Notes under the pieces: generated by a model | Database searches by the model: none | The model's input: only the letters and a program-made list of their open reading frames with translations | Told to the model about the DNA's origin: nothing | Shown: one piece after another, positions 8,800 through 18,147 of the stretch | How the letters are laid out: each line of letters starts with the position of its first letter | Numbering within the stretch: the stretch's first letter is position 1 | From: Microscilla marina ATCC 23134 | GTDB lineage: Bacteria > Bacteroidota > Bacteroidia > Cytophagales > Microscillaceae | Direction: 5' to 3' | Length of the DNA stretch: 64,000 nucleotides | NCBI RefSeq assembly: GCF_000169175.1 | Contig: NZ_AAWS01000013.1 | Span: 1-64,000, forward strand | Made by a program: the position numbers and the translations under genes

Positions 8800-9382
8800 A
8801 ATCGGAATAACTGGTGGGATAGGTTCTGGTAAAAGCATCATCTGTCGTATTTTTGGTTGTGTTGGAGTACCCATATACGATGCCGACAGCAGGGCAAGGT
8901 GGATTATGAACAACCACCAAGCGTTGCAACAAGAAGTAACGGCCGAGTTTGGCACTGAAGCTTATGATAGCCAAGGGCAGCTCAACCGCCCTTATATGGC
9001 AAAACAAGTGTTTAACGATAGTAACAAAGTAAAAACTTTGAATCAATTGGTGCACCCCAAAGTAGGGCAAGACTTTGCTGCCTGGGTTCAGCTTTATCCA
9101 AACGCACCTTATTTGCTCAAAGAAGCAGCTTTGATGTTTGAATCAGGAAGCCACCAGGCGCTTGACCGTGTAATCACTGTTTTTGCGCCTAAAGATGTGA
9201 GAATCAAGCGAGTATTACAACGAGATCCTCAACGATCGGAGGAACAGGTAAAAGCCATATTTGGCAAGCAACTTGCAGAAGAGGAAAAAATAAAGCGTGC
9301 TGATTTTGTGGTATACAATGACGACCAACAAATGGTTTTGCCGCAGGTTTTACGGTTGCACGAGCAATTCTTGAATTTATGA
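8777..9382 (+). CDS. coaE: Dephospho-CoA kinase
   Basis: CoaE phosphorylates the ribose 3' hydroxyl of dephospho-CoA with ATP, the last step of coenzyme A synthesis in the cytoplasm. The P-loop GGIGSGKS lies at residues 13-20, followed by the family motifs YDADSRARWIM and LNQLVHPKV. RVLQRDPQRSEEQ is the C-terminal lid region. At 201 residues the size is normal. It overlaps ybbR upstream and a small membrane protein gene downstream (ATGA overlap), so the group is one tight operon. Confidence 0.95.
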   Translation: MSKKKILKIGITGGIGSGKSIICRIFGCVGVPIYDADSRARWIMNNHQALQQEVTAEFGTEAYDSQGQLNRPYMAKQVFNDSNKVKTLNQLVHPKVGQDFAAWVQLYPNAPYLLKEAALMFESGSHQALDRVITVFAPKDVRIKRVLQRDPQRSEEQVKAIFGKQLAEEEKIKRADFVVYNDDQQMVLPQVLRLHEQFLNL

Positions 9383-9822
9383 ACGCAAAACTTCTTTTAT
9401 TTTCTAACCTCCTGATTACGTTTTTTTTAATGGGGCTTATTTGGCTGGTACAGATGGTACAATACCCTGGATTTGCCAAAGTAGGAGCCGAGGCTTTTCA
9501 TACCTACCATCAACTACACGTAGAGCATATTGCCTGGGTGGTGGCGGTGCCTATGGTGCTAGAGCTACTACTTGCTTTGGGTATGCTTTTTATTCGCCCC
9601 AGCCAATTAGACTTAATACTAAGTGTTCTTTTGTTTCTTTTGGTAGGTGCTACCTGGGTCATTACTTTTTTTGTGGCAATGCCTTACCACGACCAATTGG
9701 CAAACCAGGGTTTCGACGCTGAAATTATTAAAAAACTAATCAATATCAACTGGGTACGCACGGCAGCCTGGACCCTGCGCGGAGGCATTCTGGCTTTTAT
9801 TGTGTATCGGGTGTGGCATTAA
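9379..9822 (+). CDS. Hypothetical four-helix membrane protein
   Basis: This 147-residue product is mostly hydrophobic, with four predicted membrane segments: residues 5-24, 53-72, 78-98 and 126-145 approximately. Between the first two there is a conserved-looking loop, QYPGFAKVGAEAFHTYHQLH, with several histidines. I cannot name the family with certainty; it resembles small membrane proteins of the DUF1772 sort. Its start codon overlaps the coaE stop (ATGA), which indicates coupling. Function is unknown. Confidence 0.75.
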   Translation: MNAKLLLFSNLLITFFLMGLIWLVQMVQYPGFAKVGAEAFHTYHQLHVEHIAWVVAVPMVLELLLALGMLFIRPSQLDLILSVLLFLLVGATWVITFFVAMPYHDQLANQGFDAEIIKKLININWVRTAAWTLRGGILAFIVYRVWH

Positions 9823-9874
9823 AGCCTGATGGTAGGGGGCAACCTTGCCTCTCAAAAATACGGAACCTTCATTA

Positions 9875-9907
9875 TTGCATATCAGTTTAAAATAAGAGTT
9901 AGATTTG
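9875..9907 (+). promoter_or_regulatory. Bacteroidota-type promoter for the CHAT gene array
   Basis: TTG at 9875-9877 and TAGATTTG at 9900-9907 fit the -33 (TTG) and -7 (TAnnTTTG) elements used by the primary sigma factor of this phylum, with 22 bases between. The predicted start would be near 9914, some 55 bases ahead of the first CHAT gene. With 18-base gaps downstream, it may drive all four genes. Confidence 0.45.
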
Positions 9908-9969
9908 TGTGTAAACTATACAGAACTCATCTCCATGAGTTTGCTACAACGACCTGATAACTTATTTTA

Positions 9970-12912
9970 ATGAGCACAAGTATTCAAACATTCTTTTTCA
10001 CCTTATTTTTTACTTTTTCTCTTGCCTTTCATCTTCAGGCAACCCCTGCTGACAGTCTCCGGGCACGCCTTTATTGTAAAAAAGCCGACGCTTTGATGCA
10101 GCATAACCGATATGTAGCCGCTATTTTGTTTTGGGACAAAGCAGCTGCAATATATGCCCAAAACCTGCGTTGGCAACGCCACCTCAATTGTCAAAATGAA
10201 GCCACAGAGTGCTGGTGGCGTTTGGGTAAGCTAACAGAAGCCCGCAAGCTTGCCCACAAAGTAATAAAAATGAGTAACGCGTATTTGGGACCTGGGCATT
10301 TGGTGGCATCAGTCGCTTACAATCATTTGGGGGTAGTAGACCAAATGAGCGGCCAATATGTAGAAGCCATCGTACACCATCAACAGGCGCTCATTATGCA
10401 GAAAAAAGCGCTGGGCATCAATGCGATACATTCCGAAATAGCCCACACCTACCGCAATCTGGGCGTTGTATCGAGGGTGGTACACAGGTATTACAAAGCA
10501 GAAGAGTATTTATTAAAATCTATTGCCATAGCGCGCACGTTGTATGGGGAGGGTGCCGCAATGGCAGGACTGGGCTACCATTACCTGGGCACTGTTTTTC
10601 ATAGCAAATATGCCTATAGCCAGGCGCTGGATTATTATTACAAAGCAGCAGATATTTACCAAAAACAGCTCCCGGCAAATCATACCTATCAGGCAGACAA
10701 TCTTCATAGTATGGGGCAAGCCCTGCAGCAACAAGGCAAATACCTAAGTGCGCGTATTGCGTTCGAAAAAGCATTGAAAATATACCGCAAAATATACCAG
10801 GTAGAACACCCTTCGGTAGCTTTGGTGTTGAATAGCCTGGCGCAGTCTTACCAAAAAGGACGCCAGTACAAGGCAGCCCGACAGCATCATCAACAAGCCC
10901 TGCAAATGTACGAGACCATATACGGAGACGCACACCCCGACATTGCCCAAACTTACCTCGACTTAGGCAGTGTGTTGATCTCGCAGCCGAACAAAAACTA
11001 TCCATTGGCGCTCAAATACTTTGGCAAAGCCCGTGGCATGCAAATGACACTATACGGCGACCATCACCCAATATTGGCCAAAAACTATGTATATACCGGG
11101 TTAGCCTATTTTCAACAAAATAAATATCAACTGGCGTTGCGATGGTTTCAGAAAAGCTTGGTAGCAAACGTGTATAATTTCAAAGATACCACGCTGTTTA
11201 CCAATCCACCTTTGACCTACTATTTTAACCGTAAATTTTTGTTGAAAGCATTGCGTTTCAAGGCTGAATGCCTGAATTACCTGGCTACCCAGGGGAAAAA
11301 CAAGCAGCAATTATTGCTTGCTTTGGAAACCTTGCGTCTGTGCGACCGTTTGGCAGACCGGATGCAGTTTGACCAACAAAATCGACTAGACCAATTGCTT
11401 GCCGAAGAGCGTAACCAAAGCATTTACCAAAAAGCGTTTGTGATAAGCGCCCAAATAGCTTTGTCTTATCCCAAAGGCACTACCTTGCGCCGAAAGTTTA
11501 TTACCGAAGCATTTTATTTTTCAGAAAAGAGCAAATCGCAAGTATTGCGTAAGTCTATGTCGGAGCTGGAAAACCAGCGGAAAAACCTGGTGGCAGATAC
11601 GCTGAGGCAAAAAGACTTGAGCTATAAACAACAAATTGCTTTTTTTGAGCAAAAACTGGCGCAACGTTCTCAGGGCATACAGGCACAAAACTACCGCAAT
11701 CAATTGTTTAAGGTAAAACAGGCGTATCGCCAATGGGCAACCGCCTTAAAAAAACAATATCCCCGGTTGCACGCCCTGCGCAACAAGGCAAACCTTGCTA
11801 CCTTGCGGCAGATTCAAAACCGTTTGTACTCTAAAACTGCTGTGATAGCCTATACCCTGGCCACCGAGCAAAGTTATGCTTTTGTGATTACTGCGTCTCA
11901 AGTACGTCTGATTCGTTTGGGGAGCACTGCCCGGCTTACCACCTTGATCAATGATTTTTACAACGACATTCAAAACGAAAACCCGATGGACTCATTTGTC
12001 AAAGCAAGCCATCAACTGTATCTTGCCCTGATGCGTCCACTCATTCCTTATTTGGCGTATCAAAACGAGTTGGTGATTACAGAACCTACCTTATTGAGTG
12101 TGCCTATGGAGGCGCTCATTATGCGCAAGCCCCCGCGTTGGTTGATTCAAAAAGGACAGTTCAACGCCTTGCAATACCTCAACCGCCGTTTTCAAATGCA
12201 TTACCATTATTCGGCGAGCCTTTGGTGGCTCAACCAAAAAGGCCCTACCCACCACCAGCCGCCTGCTCCGGTAAGGTTTTATGGGTTTGCCCCGTTCAAT
12301 CAAAAACTGCCCGTGAGCAGCGCAGAGGGGCAGTTGCCCAATAGTGGGCTTGAGGTCAAAGCCATTGCTCAATTGTTCAAAAACAGGCGGCAAGCCAGTT
12401 ATACCTATTTGTCTACCCAGGCTACCTTGGGGCAATTTGTAAATAGCCTGCAAGAAATGCCCGAAACCGAAGGCGTTGCCCACATCTTGCACATTGCCAG
12501 CCACAGTACCGCCAACCTCAACGAAGACCGTCTGGCACGCATTCATTTTGCTCCTCAGCCCCAGCCCGACTCTACCTATTTGTATGCCGAGAGTATTTAT
12601 TATTTGCCGCTCAAGGCGCAATTGGTCGTATTGAGCAGTTGTGAGTCGGGCGTGGGCAAGTTTGTTCCCGGCGAAGGGGTAATGTCTTTGGCGCGGGGTT
12701 TTTTGCACGCGGGTGCCAAAAGTGTGATTTCGTCGTTGTGGGAAGCTGACGACTACTACACCAAAAAACTGATGGTATTGCTCTACCAAAACATATTGTA
12801 CCACCGAAAAAACTATACCCAGGCGCTACACGCTGCCAAGAACCAATTGGTTGCCCAAGAGCCTTATTTGCACCCCAAATACTGGAGTAACTTTATATTG
12901 ATTGGACGCTAA
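9970..12912 (+). CDS. Secreted TPR-CHAT protein 1 (predicted caspase-like protease)
   Basis: The first and most diverged of four paralogues, 980 residues. A signal peptide (about residues 1-25, FSLAFHLQA) suggests export. Residues 95-390 contain about seven TPR repeats of the 42-residue kinesin-light-chain type, e.g. YNHLGVVDQMSGQYVEAIVH. The C-terminal CHAT domain (about 650-978) keeps the caspase-like dyad: histidine in LHIASHSTAN near residue 842 and cysteine in LSSCESGVGKF near 890. CHAT domains are cysteine proteases in several bacterial effector systems; TPR arrays usually bind peptide partners. Substrate and trigger are unknown here. It ends 18 bases before paralogue 2. The family call is secure, activity and role are inference. 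Confidence 0.9.
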   Translation: MSTSIQTFFFTLFFTFSLAFHLQATPADSLRARLYCKKADALMQHNRYVAAILFWDKAAAIYAQNLRWQRHLNCQNEATECWWRLGKLTEARKLAHKVIKMSNAYLGPGHLVASVAYNHLGVVDQMSGQYVEAIVHHQQALIMQKKALGINAIHSEIAHTYRNLGVVSRVVHRYYKAEEYLLKSIAIARTLYGEGAAMAGLGYHYLGTVFHSKYAYSQALDYYYKAADIYQKQLPANHTYQADNLHSMGQALQQQGKYLSARIAFEKALKIYRKIYQVEHPSVALVLNSLAQSYQKGRQYKAARQHHQQALQMYETIYGDAHPDIAQTYLDLGSVLISQPNKNYPLALKYFGKARGMQMTLYGDHHPILAKNYVYTGLAYFQQNKYQLALRWFQKSLVANVYNFKDTTLFTNPPLTYYFNRKFLLKALRFKAECLNYLATQGKNKQQLLLALETLRLCDRLADRMQFDQQNRLDQLLAEERNQSIYQKAFVISAQIALSYPKGTTLRRKFITEAFYFSEKSKSQVLRKSMSELENQRKNLVADTLRQKDLSYKQQIAFFEQKLAQRSQGIQAQNYRNQLFKVKQAYRQWATALKKQYPRLHALRNKANLATLRQIQNRLYSKTAVIAYTLATEQSYAFVITASQVRLIRLGSTARLTTLINDFYNDIQNENPMDSFVKASHQLYLALMRPLIPYLAYQNELVITEPTLLSVPMEALIMRKPPRWLIQKGQFNALQYLNRRFQMHYHYSASLWWLNQKGPTHHQPPAPVRFYGFAPFNQKLPVSSAEGQLPNSGLEVKAIAQLFKNRRQASYTYLSTQATLGQFVNSLQEMPETEGVAHILHIASHSTANLNEDRLARIHFAPQPQPDSTYLYAESIYYLPLKAQLVVLSSCESGVGKFVPGEGVMSLARGFLHAGAKSVISSLWEADDYYTKKLMVLLYQNILYHRKNYTQALHAAKNQLVAQEPYLHPKYWSNFILIGR

Positions 12913-12930
12913 ACAAACCTCACTCACTCT

Positions 12931-15522
12931 ATGAAAACCTGGATCATTTTTTTACTCGCCCTTTTATCATTCAATGCCACTCATGGGCAAACCAAAGTAG
13001 ATACTTTAGAGGCGCATCGATTAGTAAAGGAGGGGAAGAAACTACTCTTTACTCAGGAAGGGTATAAAGCTTTAAAAAAGCTTCAACAAGCCAGTAACTT
13101 ATTTAAAGCGCAAGGTTTTGAGATACAACAGGCGAAGTGTATTATGTATCAGTTGTATTGTTATGGATGGTTAACTATTCATAATCCTAAGGTGCTATTG
13201 AAGGCGGAGTATGCTTTGAAAATATTTCAGAAACACAAAGATTTTTTTAATGTAGCCAAGACCTATGCTATCCTGGGGGGGCATTACGCTGATTCAGGAA
13301 TAGATATTGACAAAGCACTCTTTTACTATCAAAAATCTATAGCTATTTATCAAAAAAATGGTTATAAAATGAGTGTGAATGTAGCTTGGCTATGGAATAG
13401 TATAGGTAATATATATATGGTTCAAAAAAAATATAAGAAAGCCGTTACTTGTTTTGAAAAAAGCCACCAAATGCTGCAAAAGTTGTTGCCCGTAGGAGAT
13501 GCTCGTTTGGGTTACTACTTTTCGAATATGAGCCTGTGTTTTCGAGCGCAGAAAAAATATGATGTGGCAATTAAATATTTACGGCAAGCAGGCAAGTATA
13601 GTAAGGGAAGGAGGGAGGGGTATTATAGTAACTTGGGAGATTTATACCTCTTTCAAAGTAGGCTTATATTAAGTGAGCAGTATTACCTGAAGGCACTTGC
13701 ACTAGCCAAAAAACGTTACAATGGAAGACATCAAAATATAGGAGGTATTTACGAGAGTTTGGCTCGTTTATCTATTGAAAAAAAAGATTATTTTTCAGCA
13801 TTAAAGCGTGTACAGAAAGGACTTAGTTATTTAGTGAGTAATTTTATAGATACTTTGGATATTTATCATCATACCAGTGTGAGGAATAGTAAACATCCTT
13901 ATATGTATTTATATTTACTACTACATAAGGCTAAAGCATTCTCCTTGTTTTCTGATAGCTTAAAAGACCTCAAAGCCTCTCTATATAATTACCAATTGTA
14001 TGATAGTGTCACCATAGAAGTGCAATCTCAGAGCAACCATCGAAACTATTATTTTTCCCAAAAGATATATCCTGAAGCCATTCAAGTATGCCAACGATTG
14101 TACGCCAAAACCCAAGACAAAAAATACCAACACCTGGCGTTTTATTTTGCCCAACGGAGTCATGTTAATGTGCTTGCCAAGTCAGTGCAGACGCGCCGGG
14201 CTCAGGCGGTGGCACAGTTGCCCGATTCCTTAGTCAATCAAGAGATGTATTTGAAACAACAGCGGGCGTACTATCAGCAAAAAGCATTGACGGCAAGCAA
14301 TGCTCGGCAAAAAACAGCGTACCAGGATTCTATTTTTAGAGTGCTCCGCCAACAAGATATGCTCAATGAGGCTTACGCCCAAAAATTCCCCAAATATTAC
14401 CGTTTACGGTTTCAGAGCAAGCCGGCAACCGTGCCCCAGATCCAGCAAAAACTAGACAGTCAATCGGTGGTGTTGAGCTATGTTTGGGGCAAGGAGCAAA
14501 GCCATGTGTTGGCCATTACCCGTGACAATTTTCAGGTATACACTTTGCCTCCCCAAAAACAGGTAACCGCGGCTTTAAATGCCTACTACAATGCCCTGCA
14601 ACAAGCGCAACGTTTGCCAGTTTTTGCCCGCAAGAGTTATCAAGCGTACCAATGTTTGCTGGCGCCCCTGCAAAAGCTATTGCGCACCAAACAAAAAATA
14701 ATAGTAACCAACCCTACCTTATTGAGCGTGCCTCTCGAAGCCCTGGTTACCCAACCTTATCAATCTACCTGGGGGGCTTTTGGTCAGTTGCCTTATTTGG
14801 CGAAACAACATACCCTAAGTTACCATTACTCGGCGAGCTTGTGGTGGCAAAACGAGCGCCGCCCTTCTTTGTCTATCAAGCGTCAACGCCTCCATTTTGC
14901 GGGTTTTGCCCCGTTTAGCGGGGGCAAGGGGCAAGTCATGACCACCCGCGCCAACGAGGGCTTGTTGCCCGAAAGCAAGGCAGAGGTAAGCGCTGTGTAC
15001 AATTTCTTTAAACAAAAAAAGCACGAGGCGGCTGCCTATTTGTCTAAGGCGGCTACCCGGCGGGAGTTTTTACGCCAGGTGAGCAAATTAGACATCTTGC
15101 ACATTGCGAGCCACAGCACCGCCAATCTCCGCGAGGCACGCCTGGCGCGCATTCATTTTGCTCCTCAGCCCCAAGCTGACTCTACCTATTTGTATGCCGA
15201 GAGCATTTACTATTTGCCGCTCAAGGCGCAATTGGTGGTATTGAGCAGTTGCGAGTCGGGAGTGGGTAAGTTTGAGGCGGGCGAAGGGGTCATGTCTTTG
15301 GCGCGGGGTTTTTTGCACGCGGGTGCCCAAAGCGTGGTTTCGTCGTTGTGGGAAGCCGATGATGTGTACACCAAAAAACTGATGATTTTGTTTTACAACC
15401 AGGCATTGTTTGGGCAAGTGCCCTACAGCCGCGCCTTGGGCTTTGCCAAACGCCATCTGCTCAGCCAAGAACCCACGCTCCACCCCAAATACTGGAGCAA
15501 CTTTATATTGATTGGACGCTAA
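12931..15522 (+). CDS. Secreted TPR-CHAT protein 2 (predicted caspase-like protease)
   Basis: The product has 863 residues. The signal peptide MKTWIIFLLALLSFNATHG is shared almost exactly with paralogues 3 and 4. TPR-like helices span about residues 30-310 (FYYQKSIAIYQKNGY, YKKAVTCFEKSHQML). A linker helix region with YAKTQDKKYQHLAFYFAQRS precedes the CHAT domain, residues 530-861. The dyad is intact: HIASHS near residue 723 and SSCESG near 773. Compared with its neighbours it has a private version at LVKEGKKLLFTQEGYKALKK and at the stretch LSIKRQRLHFAGF, but shares other blocks with paralogue 3 or 4, which is a mosaic pattern. The 18-base gap to the next gene matches the other gaps. Confidence 0.9.
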   Translation: MKTWIIFLLALLSFNATHGQTKVDTLEAHRLVKEGKKLLFTQEGYKALKKLQQASNLFKAQGFEIQQAKCIMYQLYCYGWLTIHNPKVLLKAEYALKIFQKHKDFFNVAKTYAILGGHYADSGIDIDKALFYYQKSIAIYQKNGYKMSVNVAWLWNSIGNIYMVQKKYKKAVTCFEKSHQMLQKLLPVGDARLGYYFSNMSLCFRAQKKYDVAIKYLRQAGKYSKGRREGYYSNLGDLYLFQSRLILSEQYYLKALALAKKRYNGRHQNIGGIYESLARLSIEKKDYFSALKRVQKGLSYLVSNFIDTLDIYHHTSVRNSKHPYMYLYLLLHKAKAFSLFSDSLKDLKASLYNYQLYDSVTIEVQSQSNHRNYYFSQKIYPEAIQVCQRLYAKTQDKKYQHLAFYFAQRSHVNVLAKSVQTRRAQAVAQLPDSLVNQEMYLKQQRAYYQQKALTASNARQKTAYQDSIFRVLRQQDMLNEAYAQKFPKYYRLRFQSKPATVPQIQQKLDSQSVVLSYVWGKEQSHVLAITRDNFQVYTLPPQKQVTAALNAYYNALQQAQRLPVFARKSYQAYQCLLAPLQKLLRTKQKIIVTNPTLLSVPLEALVTQPYQSTWGAFGQLPYLAKQHTLSYHYSASLWWQNERRPSLSIKRQRLHFAGFAPFSGGKGQVMTTRANEGLLPESKAEVSAVYNFFKQKKHEAAAYLSKAATRREFLRQVSKLDILHIASHSTANLREARLARIHFAPQPQADSTYLYAESIYYLPLKAQLVVLSSCESGVGKFEAGEGVMSLARGFLHAGAQSVVSSLWEADDVYTKKLMILFYNQALFGQVPYSRALGFAKRHLLSQEPTLHPKYWSNFILIGR

Positions 15523-15540
15523 ACCAACAAGATGCACTAT

Positions 15541-18129
15541 ATGAAAACACTGATCATTTTTTTACTCGCCTTTTTATCATTCAATGCCACTTATGGGCAA
15601 ACCAAAGCAGACACTTTAGAGGCACATCGGTTGTTTGAGGAGGGGGAGAGGTTATTATTTGCTTACAAAATGCATAAAGCCTTGCTGAAATTTCAAAAAT
15701 CAGCTAAAATATTTAAGGCACAAGGTTTTGAGATACAACAGGCGAAGTGTATTACATATCAGTTGCATTGTTATTGGTTGCTATCTATTTATAGCCAACG
15801 GGTGCTATTGAAGGCAGAGAGTGCCTTGAAATTATTTCAGAAGCACAAAGACTCTGTAAATGTAGCCAAGGCCTATGATATCCTTGGGGATTATTATTCT
15901 GATTCAGGGATAGATATTGACAAAGCACTCTTTTACTATCAAAAATCTATAGCTATTTATCAAAAAAATGGTTATAAAATGAGTGTGAATGTAGCTTGGC
16001 TGTGGAACAATATGGGTTATATATATGTAGATCAAAAAAAATATAAGAAAGCCGTTACTTGTTTTGAAAAAAGCCACCAAATGCTTCAAAAGTTGTTGCC
16101 CGCAGGAGATGCTCGTTTGGGTTACTACTTTTCGAATATGAGCCTGTGTTTTACGAAACAAAAAAAATATGATTTAGCAATTAAATATTTACAACAAGCT
16201 GGTAAGTATAATAAAGGAAATAGGGAGGGGTATTATATAAAGATAGGAAGGGTATATTTTTTTCAAAATAAATTATTATTGAGCGAGCAGTATTACCTGA
16301 AGGCACTTGCAGTAGCTAAAAAACGTTACCAGGGAAAACATCAAAACATAGGGGAAATGTACGGTAGATTAGCTCGTTTATCCATTGAAAAAAAAGACCC
16401 TTTGATAGCATTAAAGCAGCTACAAAAAGGTCTTAGTTATGTAGTGAGCCATTTTATAGATACGCTCAATATTTATCAACACTCTACTGCTGAAAATAAT
16501 AAAAACGTCTTAAGACATTCAATCTTGCTTCGTCATAAAGCCCAGGCCTTTTCTTTACTTTCTGATAACCTGAAAGACCTCCAAGCTTCTTTGTATAATT
16601 ACCAATTGTATGATAGTGTCACCATAAAAATACAATCTCAGAGTAGCCATCGAAACTATCATTTTTCCCAAAAGATATACCCTGAAACCATTCAAGTCTG
16701 TCAACGATTGTACGCTAAAACCCAAGACAAAAAATACCAGCACCTGGCGTTTTATTTTGCCCAACGTAGTCACGCGAATGTGCTTGCCAAATCAGTGCAG
16801 ACGCGCCGGGCTCAGGCAATGGCTCAGCTGCCCGATTCTTTGATCAACCAAGAGTTGTATTTGAAACAACAGCGGGCATATTATCAACAAAAAGCACTGA
16901 GGGCAAGCAATGCCCGGCAAAAAACAGCGTACCAGGATTCTATTTTTAGGATGATCCGCCAACAAGATATGCTCAATGAGGCTTACGCCCAAAAGTTTCC
17001 CAAATATTACCGTTTACGGTTTCAGAGCAAGCCGGCAACCGTGCCCCAGATCCAGCAAAAACTAGACAGTCAATCGGTGGTGTTGAGCTATGTTTGGGGC
17101 AAGGAGCAAAGCCATGTATTGGCCATTACCCGTGACGATTTTCAGGTATACACTTTGCCTCCCCAAAAACAGGTAACCGCGGCTTTAAATGCCTACTACA
17201 ATGCCCTGCAACAAGAACAACGTTTGTCAGTTTTTGCCCGCAAGAGTTATCAAGCGTACCAATGTTTGCTGGCACCCCTGCAAAAGCTGTTGCGCACCAA
17301 ACAAAAAATAATAGTAACCAACCCTACCTTATTGAGCGTGCCTCTCGAAGCCTTGGTGACTCAAGCTTACCAACCTGGTTGGGGGGCTTTTGGTCAGTTG
17401 CCTTATTTGGTGAAAAAACACCGCTTGACTTATCATTATTCGGCGAGCTTGTGGTGGCAAAACGAGCGCCGCCTATCTTGGTCTGCCACGCACCGCCTCC
17501 GTTTTGCGGGTTTTGCCCCGTTTAGCGGGGGCAAGGGGCAAGTAATGACCACCCGCGCCAACGAGGGCTTGTTGCCCGAAAGCAAGGCAGAGGTAAGCGC
17601 CGTGTACAATTTTTTTAAGCAAAAAAAGCATGATGCCGCTGCCTATTTGTCTAAGGCGGCTACCCGGCGGGAGTTTTTACGCCAGGTGAGCAAGTTGGAC
17701 ATATTACACATTGCGAGCCACAGTACCGCCAACCTCCGCGAGGCACGCCTGGCGCGCATTCATTTTGCTCCTCAGCCCCAGTCCGACTCTACCTATTTGT
17801 ATGCTGAAAGTATTTATTATTTGCCGCTCAAGGCGCAATTGGTGGTATTGAGTAGTTGCGAGTCGGGGGTGGGCAAATTTGAGGCGGGCGAAGGGGTCAT
17901 GTCTTTGGCGCGGGGCTTTTTGCACGCGGGTGCCCAAAGCGTGGTTTCGTCGTTGTGGGAAGCCGATGATGTGTACACCAAAAAACTGATGATTTTGTTT
18001 TATAATCGGGCGTTGTTTCAAAAGGTACCCTACAGCCACGCCTTAAGCTTTGCCAAACGCCAGTTGCTCAACAAAGACCCCACGCTACACCCCAAATACT
18101 GGAGCAACTTTATATTGATTGGACGCTAA
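15541..18129 (+). CDS. Secreted TPR-CHAT protein 3 (predicted caspase-like protease)
   Basis: The product has 862 residues from the ATG at 15541. This start gives the MKTLIIFLLAFLSFNATYG signal peptide and the same 18-base spacer as the other copies; the ATG nine bases upstream is rejected for that reason. The TPR region (about 30-310) is near paralogue 2 in its middle (YYSDSGIDIDKALFYYQKS) but near paralogue 4 at its start (LLFAYKMHKALLKFQKSA). The segment LNIYQHSTAENNKNVLRH is its own. The CHAT half is nearly identical to the others, with HIASHS and SSCESGVGKFEAGEG intact. It is probably secreted and proteolytic, by family. Confidence 0.9.
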   Translation: MKTLIIFLLAFLSFNATYGQTKADTLEAHRLFEEGERLLFAYKMHKALLKFQKSAKIFKAQGFEIQQAKCITYQLHCYWLLSIYSQRVLLKAESALKLFQKHKDSVNVAKAYDILGDYYSDSGIDIDKALFYYQKSIAIYQKNGYKMSVNVAWLWNNMGYIYVDQKKYKKAVTCFEKSHQMLQKLLPAGDARLGYYFSNMSLCFTKQKKYDLAIKYLQQAGKYNKGNREGYYIKIGRVYFFQNKLLLSEQYYLKALAVAKKRYQGKHQNIGEMYGRLARLSIEKKDPLIALKQLQKGLSYVVSHFIDTLNIYQHSTAENNKNVLRHSILLRHKAQAFSLLSDNLKDLQASLYNYQLYDSVTIKIQSQSSHRNYHFSQKIYPETIQVCQRLYAKTQDKKYQHLAFYFAQRSHANVLAKSVQTRRAQAMAQLPDSLINQELYLKQQRAYYQQKALRASNARQKTAYQDSIFRMIRQQDMLNEAYAQKFPKYYRLRFQSKPATVPQIQQKLDSQSVVLSYVWGKEQSHVLAITRDDFQVYTLPPQKQVTAALNAYYNALQQEQRLSVFARKSYQAYQCLLAPLQKLLRTKQKIIVTNPTLLSVPLEALVTQAYQPGWGAFGQLPYLVKKHRLTYHYSASLWWQNERRLSWSATHRLRFAGFAPFSGGKGQVMTTRANEGLLPESKAEVSAVYNFFKQKKHDAAAYLSKAATRREFLRQVSKLDILHIASHSTANLREARLARIHFAPQPQSDSTYLYAESIYYLPLKAQLVVLSSCESGVGKFEAGEGVMSLARGFLHAGAQSVVSSLWEADDVYTKKLMILFYNRALFQKVPYSHALSFAKRQLLNKDPTLHPKYWSNFILIGR

Positions 18130-18147
18130 ACAAACCACGCTCACTCT

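Noticed and set aside
12091-12804. Long minus-strand frame (237 residues) inside CHAT gene 1, and similar ones at 15088-15537, 17704-18039 and 20278-20640
   Set aside because: They are antisense shadows of the GC-rich, strongly conserved CHAT coding region; the plus-strand frame has the family motifs.
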